Positions 33,923 to 41,687 of a stretch of DNA of 64,000 nt are shown here, piece by piece. This DNA comes from Pseudogemmobacter sp044142105. Lineage in GTDB: Bacteria; Pseudomonadota; Alphaproteobacteria; Rhodobacterales; Rhodobacteraceae. Each line of letters starts with the position of its first letter. Position 1 is the stretch's first letter. The notes beneath the pieces are model-generated. The model did no database searches. It was given only the letters and a program-made list of their open reading frames with translations, and was not told the origin of the DNA. The DNA is taken from contig NZ_JBGTYM010000005.1 of NCBI RefSeq assembly GCF_044142105.1, positions 1 to 64,000 on the forward strand, read 5' to 3'. The translations under genes and the position numbers were made by a program.

Positions 33923-34381
33923 GTGCCCCGAAGAATCCCGGAAAGCGTTGAGCAGGAACTGTCGCGATGGGGAGAAAGGGCAGACCTTGGAGTCCTGGTC
34001 GCTGGACTGGGCAACTGCCTTCTCGCCGTGGCCTATGCCAATGAGTTCTGGCCGGAGTTCGAGGTCAACCGGGATTACATCCTTCGCGCAGGCTGTCCGG
34101 ACAACCGGATCGACGCCTTCGAACGGCAGCCCAACGCAACGCCGAAATCCGTAGAATGGGTGTTAAACCATCTGCACCTCGCGGACATTCAAGCTCACGG
34201 ATGCGAGGACTGCACGAAGGACAAGCTGATCTATCTCGGCAACATTCTAAAGGAGATCTACCAGGCGAAGTTAGCTTGGCAGTTCCCCGACAGACCCTGC
34301 ATCGTCGAGTTTTATCAGCCCGAAGACCCGGATGATCTGATCGAATACCAGATTAGTTTCTGGCAGGCAAAGCACGACTAA
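33923..34381 (+). CDS. Orphan protein of unknown function, lower GC
   Basis: A 152-residue protein starting with GTG after AAGGAG. I recognise no family. It is mostly helical, acidic and rich in aromatic residues, with the stretch VAYANEFWPEFEVNRDY and later HGCEDCTKDK, where two cysteines lie close together. Base composition and codon use are clearly less GC-rich than the neighbours, which suggests recent acquisition. It sits between the radical SAM gene and the convergent homocysteine methyltransferase. Confidence 0.65.
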   Translation: MPRRIPESVEQELSRWGERADLGVLVAGLGNCLLAVAYANEFWPEFEVNRDYILRAGCPDNRIDAFERQPNATPKSVEWVLNHLHLADIQAHGCEDCTKDKLIYLGNILKEIYQAKLAWQFPDRPCIVEFYQPEDPDDLIEYQISFWQAKHD

Positions 34382-34422
34382 GGTCGACGCGCCGCCTGCG
34401 ATCAGCGGGCCCACCGAAACCC

Positions 34423-35436
34423 TCAGCCCCGCCGTCCGCGCCGTTCGCGCCGCACCGGGCCTTCGCCATCCGTCCCGTCCGAAGCCGAGGAGAAGCCGCC
34501 CAAATGCGCGGAGATGTCTTCCAGGGTCGGCACCGGCCCCTTGGGGCGGCTTTCCAGCGCGGCGCGCATGGCGCGCAGATGCTCGGGCATGGTGCCGCAG
34601 CAGCCGCCGATGATGCGCACCCCCGCATCCCGCGCCAGCACCGCATATTCCGCCATCAGTTCTGGCGTGCCGTCATAATGGATATGGCCATCGTGATACT
34701 TCGGAATGCCCGCGTTGCCCTTGGCGATGATCGGCCGATGGCTGCCCGCGCCGACAAAGCCCATCACCGTGCGCATCAGGTCGCTCGCGCCCACGCCGCA
34801 ATTGGCGCCAAAGGCGATCGGCGGATTGGGCAGCTTCTCGACCAGTTCGGCCATCGCCGCCGAGGTCACGCCCATCATCGTGCGCCCCGCCGTGTCAAAG
34901 CTCATCGTGCCGCACCAGGGCATCCCGGCCAGCGCCGCCGCTTCGGCCGCCGCGCGATATTCCTCGGGCGCGCTGATCGTCTCGATCCACAAGACATCCG
35001 CGCCGCCTTCCTTCAGACCCTCGGCCTGCTCATGAAAGATCTCCACGGCAGCGGCATGGGTCAGCGTGCCCATCGGCTCGAAGATCTCGCCCGTCGGCCC
35101 GACCGAACCCGCAACGACGACCGGCCGCCCGGCGGCATCGGCGATCTCGCGGCCCAGCTCCGCGCCGACGCGATTCAGCTCGCGCACGCGGCCCTGAGCA
35201 TTGTGCAGCTTAAGCCGCGCGGCATTGCCGCCGAAAGTGTTGGTCAGGAAGATGTCCGACCCGGCCTCGACCGCGCCGCGATAGAGCGTGCGGATATTGT
35301 CGGGCTGGTCGGTGTTCCACAATTCCGGTGGCTCGCCCGAGGCGAGGCCCATGTTGAACAGGTTGGTTCCGGTTGCCCCATCGGCCATCAGCCAGTCGCG
35401 GCTTGCCAGCAGGCGGCTCAGCGCGTCGTCACTCAT
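34423..35436 (-). CDS. Betaine/homocysteine S-methyltransferase, split MetH type
   Basis: A 337-residue homocysteine-binding domain protein (pfam S-methyl_trans). The barrel begins LMADGATGTNLFNMGL; the zinc ligands are the cysteine in FGANCGVGASD and the pair in IIGGCCGTMPEH. Family members annotated betaine-homocysteine methyltransferase in Rhodobacterales act as the homocysteine half of a multi-protein methionine synthase with the corrinoid protein encoded nearby. The tail after residue 310 is disordered. GGAGGTGAAAG precedes the ATG, and an upstream hairpin CGGGTTG-TCTT-CAACCCG (35453-35470) lies in the leader. Confidence 0.88.
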   Translation of the reverse strand: MSDDALSRLLASRDWLMADGATGTNLFNMGLASGEPPELWNTDQPDNIRTLYRGAVEAGSDIFLTNTFGGNAARLKLHNAQGRVRELNRVGAELGREIADAAGRPVVVAGSVGPTGEIFEPMGTLTHAAAVEIFHEQAEGLKEGGADVLWIETISAPEEYRAAAEAAALAGMPWCGTMSFDTAGRTMMGVTSAAMAELVEKLPNPPIAFGANCGVGASDLMRTVMGFVGAGSHRPIIAKGNAGIPKYHDGHIHYDGTPELMAEYAVLARDAGVRIIGGCCGTMPEHLRAMRAALESRPKGPVPTLEDISAHLGGFSSASDGTDGEGPVRRERRGRRG

Positions 35437-35578
35437 CTTTCACCTCCGGGGTCGGGTTGTCTTCAACCCGTTTTCCTCTGCCATGCGGCCCCGGTCGATG
35501 CAATTTCATTCTCGTTCTCCGGCGGCAGCGCCCCCTGGCCCTGCCCTGACCCCAGGCGCCCGTCTGCACGAATGCAAA

Positions 35579-35610
35579 GGGGCCGTCCCGGTATGATCCG
35601 GCACGGCCCC
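35579..35610 (-). terminator. Terminator of the DUF1476 gene
   Basis: Arms GGGGCCGT (35579-35586) and ACGGCCCC (35603-35610) enclose a second stem CCCGG/CCGG around TATGAT. On the minus strand the hairpin is followed by TTTGC. It starts 24 bases past the DUF1476 stop and separates that gene from the homocysteine methyltransferase. Confidence 0.7.
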
Positions 35611-35633
35611 TGGTCTCGCGCTTCTGGCGCGGA

Positions 35634-35948
35634 TCAGATCTCGCTCATCAACTGCGCCTTGGCCACCGGCATCAGTTCGGCCACCTTGGCGCGCACCTCG
35701 TCGGCCGTGGCCTTGCCCGCCAGATCGGCCACGATCTTGCGCACCACGTCCTCGCTGCCTGCTTCCTCGAAATCGGCTGCCACCACCTCGCGCGCATAGG
35801 CATCGGCGGCGTCGCCCGTCTTGCCCATCAGCCCGGCGGCCCAAAGCCCCACAAGCTTGTTACGCCGCGCCTCGGCCTTGAACTGCATCTCGCTGTCATG
35901 GGCGAATTTGCTCTCGAAGGCATTCTCGCGATCGTCAAAAGTGGTCAT
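35634..35948 (-). CDS. DUF1476 protein, F1-ATPase inhibitor (zeta) homologue
   Basis: A 104-residue helical protein matching DUF1476, the family of the zeta subunit that blocks ATP hydrolysis by F1-ATPase in Paracoccus denitrificans. The N-terminus MTTFDDRENAFESKFAHDSE is the inhibitory region in the Paracoccus protein; the rest is a four-helix bundle (NKLVGLWAAGLMG, DVVRKIVADLAGK). ATG at 35948 follows GGGAGACC. It is monocistronic with its own terminator, and divergent from purC. Confidence 0.9.
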   Translation of the reverse strand: MTTFDDRENAFESKFAHDSEMQFKAEARRNKLVGLWAAGLMGKTGDAADAYAREVVAADFEEAGSEDVVRKIVADLAGKATADEVRAKVAELMPVAKAQLMSEI

Positions 35949-36149
35949 CTCGGTCTCCCTCGGGGCGATGGACGTCTTTACCGTCATATGCCCAGAGCGA
36001 GCCAGTCCTGCAAGGGTATCCTGCATCGGCGGGGTCCGCGTCCCGCGCGGGCGCCTTGCGGCGGCACGGCCCTTGGCTTATAGGCCAAGGCCAAAGCTTC
36101 CGGGGTGGCGCCGCCGCCCCTTTTTGTCCTTTCCGTTTCGGGATGCATG

Positions 36150-36908
36150 ATGGCACGGCGCAAGAAGGTCTATGAAGGCAAGGCCAAGATCCTGTTCGAA
36201 GGCCCCGAACCCGGCACGCTGATCCAGTATTTCAAGGACGATTCCGCCGCCGACAATGTGGCGCCGATCTCGACCGCGACCGAAGGCAAGGGCGTGCTCA
36301 ACAACCGCCTGTCAGAATTCTTCATGTCCGGCCTAAACGCCATCGGCGTGCCCACGCATTTCATGCGCCGTCTCAACATGCGCGAACAGCTTGTCCGCAT
36401 GGCCGAGATCATCCCGCTCGAGATCGTGGTGCGCAACTTCGCCGCAGGCGACCTGTCGCGCCGCCTTGGCATTCCCGAAGGCACGCCGCTGCCGCGCCCG
36501 ATCGTCGAATATTACTACAAGGACGACAAGCTGGGCACGCCGCTCGTCTCCGAAGAACATATCATCGCCTTCAACTGGGCCAACCAGCAGGATCTCGACG
36601 ATATGGTCGCGCTGGCCCTGCGGGTGAACGATTTCCTGTCCGGCGTCATGCTGGGCGTGGGCGTGCGGCTGATGGATTTCCGCCTGGAAGTCGGCCGGAT
36701 CTGGGAAGGCGACTATATGCGCCTGATCGTCGCCGATGAAATCAGCCCTGAATCGATGCGGCTCTGGGATCTGCGCCTGCCCGAACGCGCCGACGGTTCG
36801 GTCGATGATCCCGGCCCCTTGGCCGATGTCCATACCGAACTGGCCCGGCGCCTGGGCGTCCTGCCCTCGAATGTCACCCATACCACCAAGCCTTCGCTGA
36901 TCAACTGA
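36150..36908 (+). CDS. purC: SAICAR synthase
   Basis: A 252-residue phosphoribosylaminoimidazole-succinocarboxamide synthase, the ATP-dependent step adding aspartate in purine synthesis. It begins MARRKKVYEGKAKILFEG; motifs RPIVEYYYKDD, EEHIIAFNWA and LMDFRLEVG (substrate and metal binding) are intact. An ATG three bases earlier (36147) is possible. It is followed after 16 bases by purS. Confidence 0.95.
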   Translation: MARRKKVYEGKAKILFEGPEPGTLIQYFKDDSAADNVAPISTATEGKGVLNNRLSEFFMSGLNAIGVPTHFMRRLNMREQLVRMAEIIPLEIVVRNFAAGDLSRRLGIPEGTPLPRPIVEYYYKDDKLGTPLVSEEHIIAFNWANQQDLDDMVALALRVNDFLSGVMLGVGVRLMDFRLEVGRIWEGDYMRLIVADEISPESMRLWDLRLPERADGSVDDPGPLADVHTELARRLGVLPSNVTHTTKPSLIN

Positions 36909-36924
36909 GCCCCGGAGAAGCCCG

Positions 36925-37164
36925 ATGAAAGCCCGCGTCACTGTCATGCTGAAATCCGGCGTCCTTGATCCGCAGGGCGAGGCGATCCGCCATGCGCTCG
37001 GCTCGCTGGGCTTTTCCGGGGTAGAAGGCGTGCGCCAGGGCAAGGTGATCGAGCTGGACCTCGCCACCTCGGATGCCGCCAAGGCCGAAGCCGAGGTCAA
37101 AGCGATGTGCGAGAAGCTCTTGGCAAATACCGTGATCGAAAGCTACCGCGTCGACCTGGCCTGA
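36925..37164 (+). CDS. purS: FGAM synthase subunit PurS
   Basis: A 79-residue PurS, the small subunit that joins PurQ and PurL in formylglycinamidine ribonucleotide synthase. Markers are MKARVTVMLKSGVLDPQG, ALGSLGF and the C-terminal LLANTVIESYRV. It follows purC directly with GGAGAAG before the ATG. purQ, which often comes next, is instead at 48279 on the other strand. Confidence 0.95.
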   Translation: MKARVTVMLKSGVLDPQGEAIRHALGSLGFSGVEGVRQGKVIELDLATSDAAKAEAEVKAMCEKLLANTVIESYRVDLA

Positions 37165-37227
37165 CCGGCAGTGCCGGTCCGATCCTTCGCCGAAGGATCG
37201 ACGATCTTGATTTTTCGGCGAAAAATC
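37163..37227. repeat. Three hairpins between convergent purS and P450 genes
   Basis: GACCGGCA-G-TGCCGGTC (37163-37179) is followed immediately by CGATCCTTCG-C-CGAAGGATCG (37180-37200), and then, after eight bases, GATTTTTCG-G-CGAAAAATC (37209-37227). All arms are perfect. They fill the gap between convergent genes and probably serve as a two-way terminator. The CCTTCG and TTTTCG types match those at 30694-30749. Confidence 0.75.
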
Positions 37228-37231
37228 GTAC

Positions 37232-38590
37232 TCAGCGCCGCGCCACGCGCAATCTGATTCCGTCGCGGGCCCGCACGGTCAGATGCGCCACCGGCACCGG
37301 ATCGTCGCCGTGGATGCGCTCGAACCGGAAAGCCCGCAGCAATACCGCCAGCAGCAGCGGCCCTTCGACCATCGCAAAGCCCGCCCCGGTGCAGACCCGG
37401 GGCCCGGCGGAAAACGGCATATAGGCCGCGCGCGCCGAGGCCCTGGTCTCCTCGCGCCCCCAGCGATCCGGGTCGAACCCGTCCGGGTCGGACCACAGCC
37501 GCTCATGGCGCTGCAAATGCCAGGGCGACAGCACCACCTGCGCCCCCGGCTTGACCGCGCGACCCCGGAAGGTTTCGGGGCATGCCGCCTCGCGCACCAT
37601 CATCGGCACTGGCGGATACAGCCGCAGCGTCTCGCGGAACACATCGCGCGTCAGCCGCAGCCGGGCGATGTCGCCGAATTCGGGCGCCGCGCCCAGACCG
37701 GCCACCTCTGCCGCCACCCGCGCCTGCACCTCAGGATACAGCGCCAGCAGATACAGCGCCCAGGCCAGGGCCGAGGCGCTGGTCTCATGCCCGGCCAGAA
37801 AGAAGATCGCCACCTGGTCGACCATTTCGGCCGGGGTGAAGCCCCGCCCCGTCACCGGATCGCGCGTGACCATGATCTTGGTGGCCAGATCGTCCGGCGC
37901 CGTCCCTGCCGCGATCTCCTCCCCCCGCGCCGCCACCAGTTCCTCGATCAGAAGCCGGATCTGCGCCGCCGCCTGCCGAGTCGCCTTGCGGTGAAAGCGG
38001 GGCATCCAGCGCGGCAGGGGCAGGAAGGCCGCGAGGTTCAGGATCGGCTGGCTGCGCTGATAGGCGCGGAAGGCGGCAAAGACCTCGGCGGCCAGCCGGT
38101 GCTCGATCGGGATCGAGAACAGGGTGCGGAAGATCACATCCGCCGCCGCATGGCTGGCCGCCTCTTCGATCTCGACCACGCCTTCGCTCATCCGCGCCAC
38201 CGCCACCTGCGCGGCGGCCAGCATCGCCGGATAGGTCTCGCGCAGACGCCCGCCCTCGAAAGCCGGGTCGATGATCCGCCGCTGCCGCTTCCAGACCTCA
38301 CCATTGGTCACAAAGACCGACTGGCCCAGCAGCACGCGCAACCCCTCGCCCACCCGGTCAGATTTCGGGAAATCCCCGGGCCGCTCGTTCAGCACCAGCC
38401 GGATCAGCGCCGGGTCATTGACCATGTAGCTGCGGAAGAAGGGCGTTCGGAATTCGGCCATCCAGGCCCGGTACAGCCGCGCCGGCTGTGCCGACAGGAT
38501 GTCGCGCCGGAACAGCCGCAGATGCGTCCAGAGCGAGACCTTGTCGGCCCGCGCCGGCGGCTTCGGCGGGTGGAAGGGACAGCCGCTCAT
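37232..38590 (-). CDS. Cytochrome P450
   Basis: A 452-residue P450 monooxygenase. The heme motif FSAGPRVCTG is at 393-402 with Cys400, the K-helix ETLR at 320-323, and the I-helix oxygen-binding AGHET at 266-270, so it should be active. There is no membrane anchor, so it is soluble. No ferredoxin or reductase gene is nearby. The start overlaps the stop of the upstream membrane hydrolase by four bases, indicating a shared pathway. The substrate is unknown; a lipid or fatty acid is a reasonable guess from the partner. Confidence 0.93.
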   Translation of the reverse strand: MSGCPFHPPKPPARADKVSLWTHLRLFRRDILSAQPARLYRAWMAEFRTPFFRSYMVNDPALIRLVLNERPGDFPKSDRVGEGLRVLLGQSVFVTNGEVWKRQRRIIDPAFEGGRLRETYPAMLAAAQVAVARMSEGVVEIEEAASHAAADVIFRTLFSIPIEHRLAAEVFAAFRAYQRSQPILNLAAFLPLPRWMPRFHRKATRQAAAQIRLLIEELVAARGEEIAAGTAPDDLATKIMVTRDPVTGRGFTPAEMVDQVAIFFLAGHETSASALAWALYLLALYPEVQARVAAEVAGLGAAPEFGDIARLRLTRDVFRETLRLYPPVPMMVREAACPETFRGRAVKPGAQVVLSPWHLQRHERLWSDPDGFDPDRWGREETRASARAAYMPFSAGPRVCTGAGFAMVEGPLLLAVLLRAFRFERIHGDDPVPVAHLTVRARDGIRLRVARR

Positions 38591-39867
38591 GCCGTGCTGC
38601 GATAGCCGCTGACCGGGGTCTCGATCCGGCTTTTCGACGGCTTTCGCGCCGCGAACCGCGCGCCCAGCGTCTGCGGCCCGGCCGTGATGCGGAAATAATC
38701 ATAATCATCCGCCGCGCCCGGCAGGGCATCGAAGGCGCAGAGATACTGGAAATGCAGCCGGAACCAGCGCCGCCGCAGCGCCTGCCACCTGGCCGGGCTG
38801 AGCGTCCGCGTGAAGGCGGCCGAGATCACCAGCGGCCAGCGTTTCCCCTCGGGCGCGACGCCCGTCACCGACACCGGATCGCACAGCGCGAAGGCGCAGC
38901 CATCGCCCGGCGCGGTCACATCGACCCAGGTCAGTTCCCCGCGCGTCGACAGATAGTGCAGATCCGCCCGCAGCCGCGTGGCGCGCGGCAGGAAAGACAC
39001 CATCGGCACCACCTGCCCCAGCGACAGAAAGGACAGGGCCGGGCGCGTGTCAGGCAGCCCGCCCCGGATCAGGTCCGCCAGTATCGACACGCCCAGATGC
39101 GCGCCCGAGGAATGGCCGATGACCAGAACCTCGTCCAGATCCTGCTCCAGCGCCGCACGGATCGCCTTGCGAAAATCCGACATCCGCGCTTCCAGATCGG
39201 GCGGATTCGCCCCTCCCGCCTGTGCCGAATAGGCATAATCATGCATCAGGTACCAGGCAAAGACCTTGTTGTCCCTGGCGCGGAACCAGATGAGAACCGC
39301 CTTCGCGACGGCAATCCAGATCAGGGCGTGACCCGTGGCCAAAGCCACGGCAAGGGTTCTTGAGACGGGTATATTCGCCAGCGGCCAAAGCATCAGCTTC
39401 GCCACCGCCCACCCCAGGCCCACCGCCACCGTCAATTGCAGCAGCAGAAACACGATCGGATAAAGCGCCGCGATCATCGGCCCCTTGCGCAGGCGCATCA
39501 GCCGGAACAGCGCGCCCGAGCCGATATAGGCCCAGGCGGTGCGGACAAGCTGCAGATAGGTGGCGGGGATCGAATTCGACATGCTGCCGCGCACGATATC
39601 CGACCAGACCAGCACCTCGACTTCGGCCTCGACCCGGGCGCCCTCGACATCACCCGTCACCTGCCAGCCATAGGGCCCGCCGCCGGTCTTGGGGCGCAGG
39701 CTGAGCCGATAGCCCGACAGCGCCGCCTGATGGGCGCCTTCCTTGCGGTACAATTCGCGATAGCGCCGGGGATGGATCGGATCATAGCCCGGAATGTAGA
39801 AAACCCGCCGCCGGAACACCCGCCCCGCCGCCCGCGCCTGATCCCGCTCTACCGGCTCCAGTTTCAT
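38587..39867 (-). CDS. Membrane-anchored alpha/beta-hydrolase-like protein
   Basis: A 426-residue protein with no assigned family. Two hydrophobic segments lie at about 130-162 and 168-195. The nucleophile-elbow motif GHSSG is at 251-255, preceded by a hydrophobic strand (EVLVI), as in serine hydrolases; candidate acid and histidine residues follow. The N-terminal VFYIPGYDPIHPRRYRELYRKE resembles the oxyanion strand of such enzymes. It is co-translated with the P450, so the pair may modify and hydrolyse one lipid-like substrate. This pairing function is inference. Confidence 0.7.
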   Translation of the reverse strand: MKLEPVERDQARAAGRVFRRRVFYIPGYDPIHPRRYRELYRKEGAHQAALSGYRLSLRPKTGGGPYGWQVTGDVEGARVEAEVEVLVWSDIVRGSMSNSIPATYLQLVRTAWAYIGSGALFRLMRLRKGPMIAALYPIVFLLLQLTVAVGLGWAVAKLMLWPLANIPVSRTLAVALATGHALIWIAVAKAVLIWFRARDNKVFAWYLMHDYAYSAQAGGANPPDLEARMSDFRKAIRAALEQDLDEVLVIGHSSGAHLGVSILADLIRGGLPDTRPALSFLSLGQVVPMVSFLPRATRLRADLHYLSTRGELTWVDVTAPGDGCAFALCDPVSVTGVAPEGKRWPLVISAAFTRTLSPARWQALRRRWFRLHFQYLCAFDALPGAADDYDYFRITAGPQTLGARFAARKPSKSRIETPVSGYRSTA

Positions 39868-39990
39868 CCCGCCCTCTTGCCCGCCAAGGATGGCGGAAGA
39901 ACGGGGCGGAAATAAGTGGGAAAAGCGCTCCGCGCCGGGGCCTTACCCCCGGCAGGAGATTTTCCTCACAGGCAGGGAGGGCGGCCGGGG

Positions 39991-40749
39991 CTAGCCCAGC
40001 AGCGGAATGCCCAGCTGCTCCATCACGTCCAGCATCCAGCCCTGGAAGATCGAGAAAGAGCCGGTGAACATCATCACCCCGACCAGGATGAGGAACAGCC
40101 CCATCACGATCTCGACCTTGCGCAGATGCGGCTTGATTCGCTTCATCAGGGCCAGCGCCCGGGTGATGAAGATCGCCGACAGAAGGAAGGGCAGGCCCAG
40201 GCCGATGGAATAGGCGCCCATCAGATAGATGCTGCGGCCCATATCGGCCTCGCGCGCCGCGAGGGTCAGGATGCCGGCCAGGATCGGGCCATTGCAGGGC
40301 GTCCAGCCCGCCGCGAAGGCCAGCCCCAGAACAAAGGCGCCCAGGGCCGAACCGCCCTGATCGCCCGCATCCACCCGCGCCTCGCGCATCAGCAGGGGAA
40401 TGCGGAACAGCCCCAGGAAATGCAGGCCCAGCACGATGATGATCGTCCCCGCGATGCGGCTGAACCATTCCTGATTGGTCAGGACGAAGATGCCGAAGGC
40501 GGATGTGGCAAAACCCAGCAGCAGGAAGATCGTCGACAGGCCGAGCACGAAGAACAGCGCCGGCAGGATCACCCGCTTGCGCGCCGCCGAGGCGCTGGTC
40601 ATCTCGCCCATCGAGATCCCGCCCATATAGGCCAGATAGGGCGGCACGACCGGAAGCACGCAGGGGCTGAGGAACGACAACAGGCCGCCGGTCAGCGCCA
40701 GAAGCGTCGCCGCCACCAATCCCGCGTCCAGAATGTCAAAGCCAAGCAT
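39991..40749 (-). CDS. ccdA: CcdA-type cytochrome c biogenesis protein
   Basis: A 252-residue inner-membrane protein with six to seven helices. The reactive cysteines are visible in LSFLSPCVLPVVPPYLAYMGG and FAAGWTPCNGPILAGIL, both characteristic of the DsbD/CcdA transmembrane domain. It passes reducing equivalents to the periplasm for cytochrome c maturation. The ATG at 40749 is used. It is monocistronic and divergent from tusA. Confidence 0.92.
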   Translation of the reverse strand: MLGFDILDAGLVAATLLALTGGLLSFLSPCVLPVVPPYLAYMGGISMGEMTSASAARKRVILPALFFVLGLSTIFLLLGFATSAFGIFVLTNQEWFSRIAGTIIIVLGLHFLGLFRIPLLMREARVDAGDQGGSALGAFVLGLAFAAGWTPCNGPILAGILTLAAREADMGRSIYLMGAYSIGLGLPFLLSAIFITRALALMKRIKPHLRKVEIVMGLFLILVGVMMFTGSFSIFQGWMLDVMEQLGIPLLG

Positions 40750-40874
40750 CAAAGGTCCCCCGTGGCCCCTGCTTAGCGCCCCGCCTGCCCCGCGTCACCG
40801 CGAGATGGCGCACGTCGCCGTCACTTTGCCGGGAGTGTCTTGTCACAATCCACCCCGGCCCGCTAGGAAGCGCC

Positions 40875-41111
40875 ATGGAGATGACCTGGGACCACGAGAT
40901 CGACTGCGAGGGGCTCTTGTGCCCCCTGCCCGTCCTGCGCGCGCGCAAGCGGCTGATGACGCTGGCACCGGGTCAGGTTCTCGCGGTGCGGGCGACCGAT
41001 GCCATGGCGGCAGTGGACCTGCCGCATTTCTGCACCCAGAGCGGGCATCTCTATCTGGGCAGCCGGGCCGAAGGCACCGTCACGCTGCATTTCCTGCGCG
41101 CAAAGGACTAA
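40875..41111 (+). CDS. TusA-family sulfur carrier
   Basis: A 78-residue TusA/SirA-like protein. The family motif CEGLLCPLPVLRARK holds the conserved CPxP cysteine that carries persulfide sulfur. TusA family proteins pass sulfur to tRNA thiolation, molybdenum-cofactor or redox pathways; which one cannot be told. It is divergent from ccdA over about 125 bases, which may reflect a thiol-chemistry pairing. Confidence 0.87.
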   Translation: MEMTWDHEIDCEGLLCPLPVLRARKRLMTLAPGQVLAVRATDAMAAVDLPHFCTQSGHLYLGSRAEGTVTLHFLRAKD

Positions 41112-41208
41112 CCCACGCCGCGAAACCGTGTTGGTCCGGTTGGGTCCATTGCAGACCATTGCGATCTTCTCATACGCTTGCAACATTCGGCAGCGTTGAA
41201 GGCCTTAA

Positions 41209-41577
41209 ATGACAGATATGCTCCCCCAGCCCCGAGTTAAGTTATCGAGGTTGCGCGACATCGGCTGGAACCTTTGGGACCCAATAGGACTTCTGGGATC
41301 AAGCGGGCATTTGCCGGGAAAATGGAGAGACGAAGCGAACCAAGGGTTTGCAAATGAGTATGACGACTATCTGATTTCCGCCGCTTCTCAGTTAAGGCAG
41401 GGCGCACCGCGCGATCAGGTCGTCAGCTATCTCGTTCACGTCGAGGCTGAATACATGGGGCTTGGCGAACGTCGCACATCACGAGAACGCGCTGAGGCAG
41501 TGGTCGCAGCAATACGCGCAGATGAAAGTATCTGGACGTGGCCTGATGAACAGGGTCGGTTTGTCCAGAACGAATGA
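41209..41577 (+). CDS. Orphan DUF1871-like protein
   Basis: A 122-residue protein with the pattern LRDIGWNLWDPIGLLG, then NEYDDYLISAASQLRQG and VSYLVHVEAEYMGLG. This resembles small DUF1871-type proteins found scattered in bacteria, some in polymorphic-toxin immunity settings. Its composition is less GC-rich than its neighbours, like the orphan gene at 33923. The ATG follows GAAGG. No toxin gene is adjacent, so an immunity role is only a possibility. Confidence 0.65.
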   Translation: MTDMLPQPRVKLSRLRDIGWNLWDPIGLLGSSGHLPGKWRDEANQGFANEYDDYLISAASQLRQGAPRDQVVSYLVHVEAEYMGLGERRTSRERAEAVVAAIRADESIWTWPDEQGRFVQNE

Positions 41578-41628
41578 CCGCTCCGTCCGCAAGCGGCCCA
41601 ACACGGTTTCGCAGCATCGCCAAAGACG

Positions 41629-41650
41629 AAGGGGGCCCGCGGGCCCCCTT
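41629..41650. terminator. Perfect hairpin between the orphan gene and rne
   Basis: A 22-base perfect palindrome with the arm AAGGGGGCCCG. It lies between the 3' ends of the convergent DUF1871-like and rne genes. T-rich sequence is limited on both sides (TTGTCTTG on the plus strand; TTCGTCTTTGG on the minus strand), so it probably ends transcripts from both directions. Confidence 0.65.
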
Positions 41651-41687
41651 GTCTTGACATCGTCCTGAGGTTGCCTCGGGCAAAGCC

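Noticed and set aside
33923..34381. Orphan gene as part of the methionine synthase set
   Set aside because: Its strand, lower GC content and lack of any corrinoid, folate or thiol-binding motif argue for an unrelated insertion.
35437..35560. SAM or cobalamin riboswitch before the homocysteine methyltransferase
   Set aside because: Only a simple seven-base hairpin is seen; none of the conserved cores of SAM-II, SAM/SAH or cobalamin riboswitches could be recognised.
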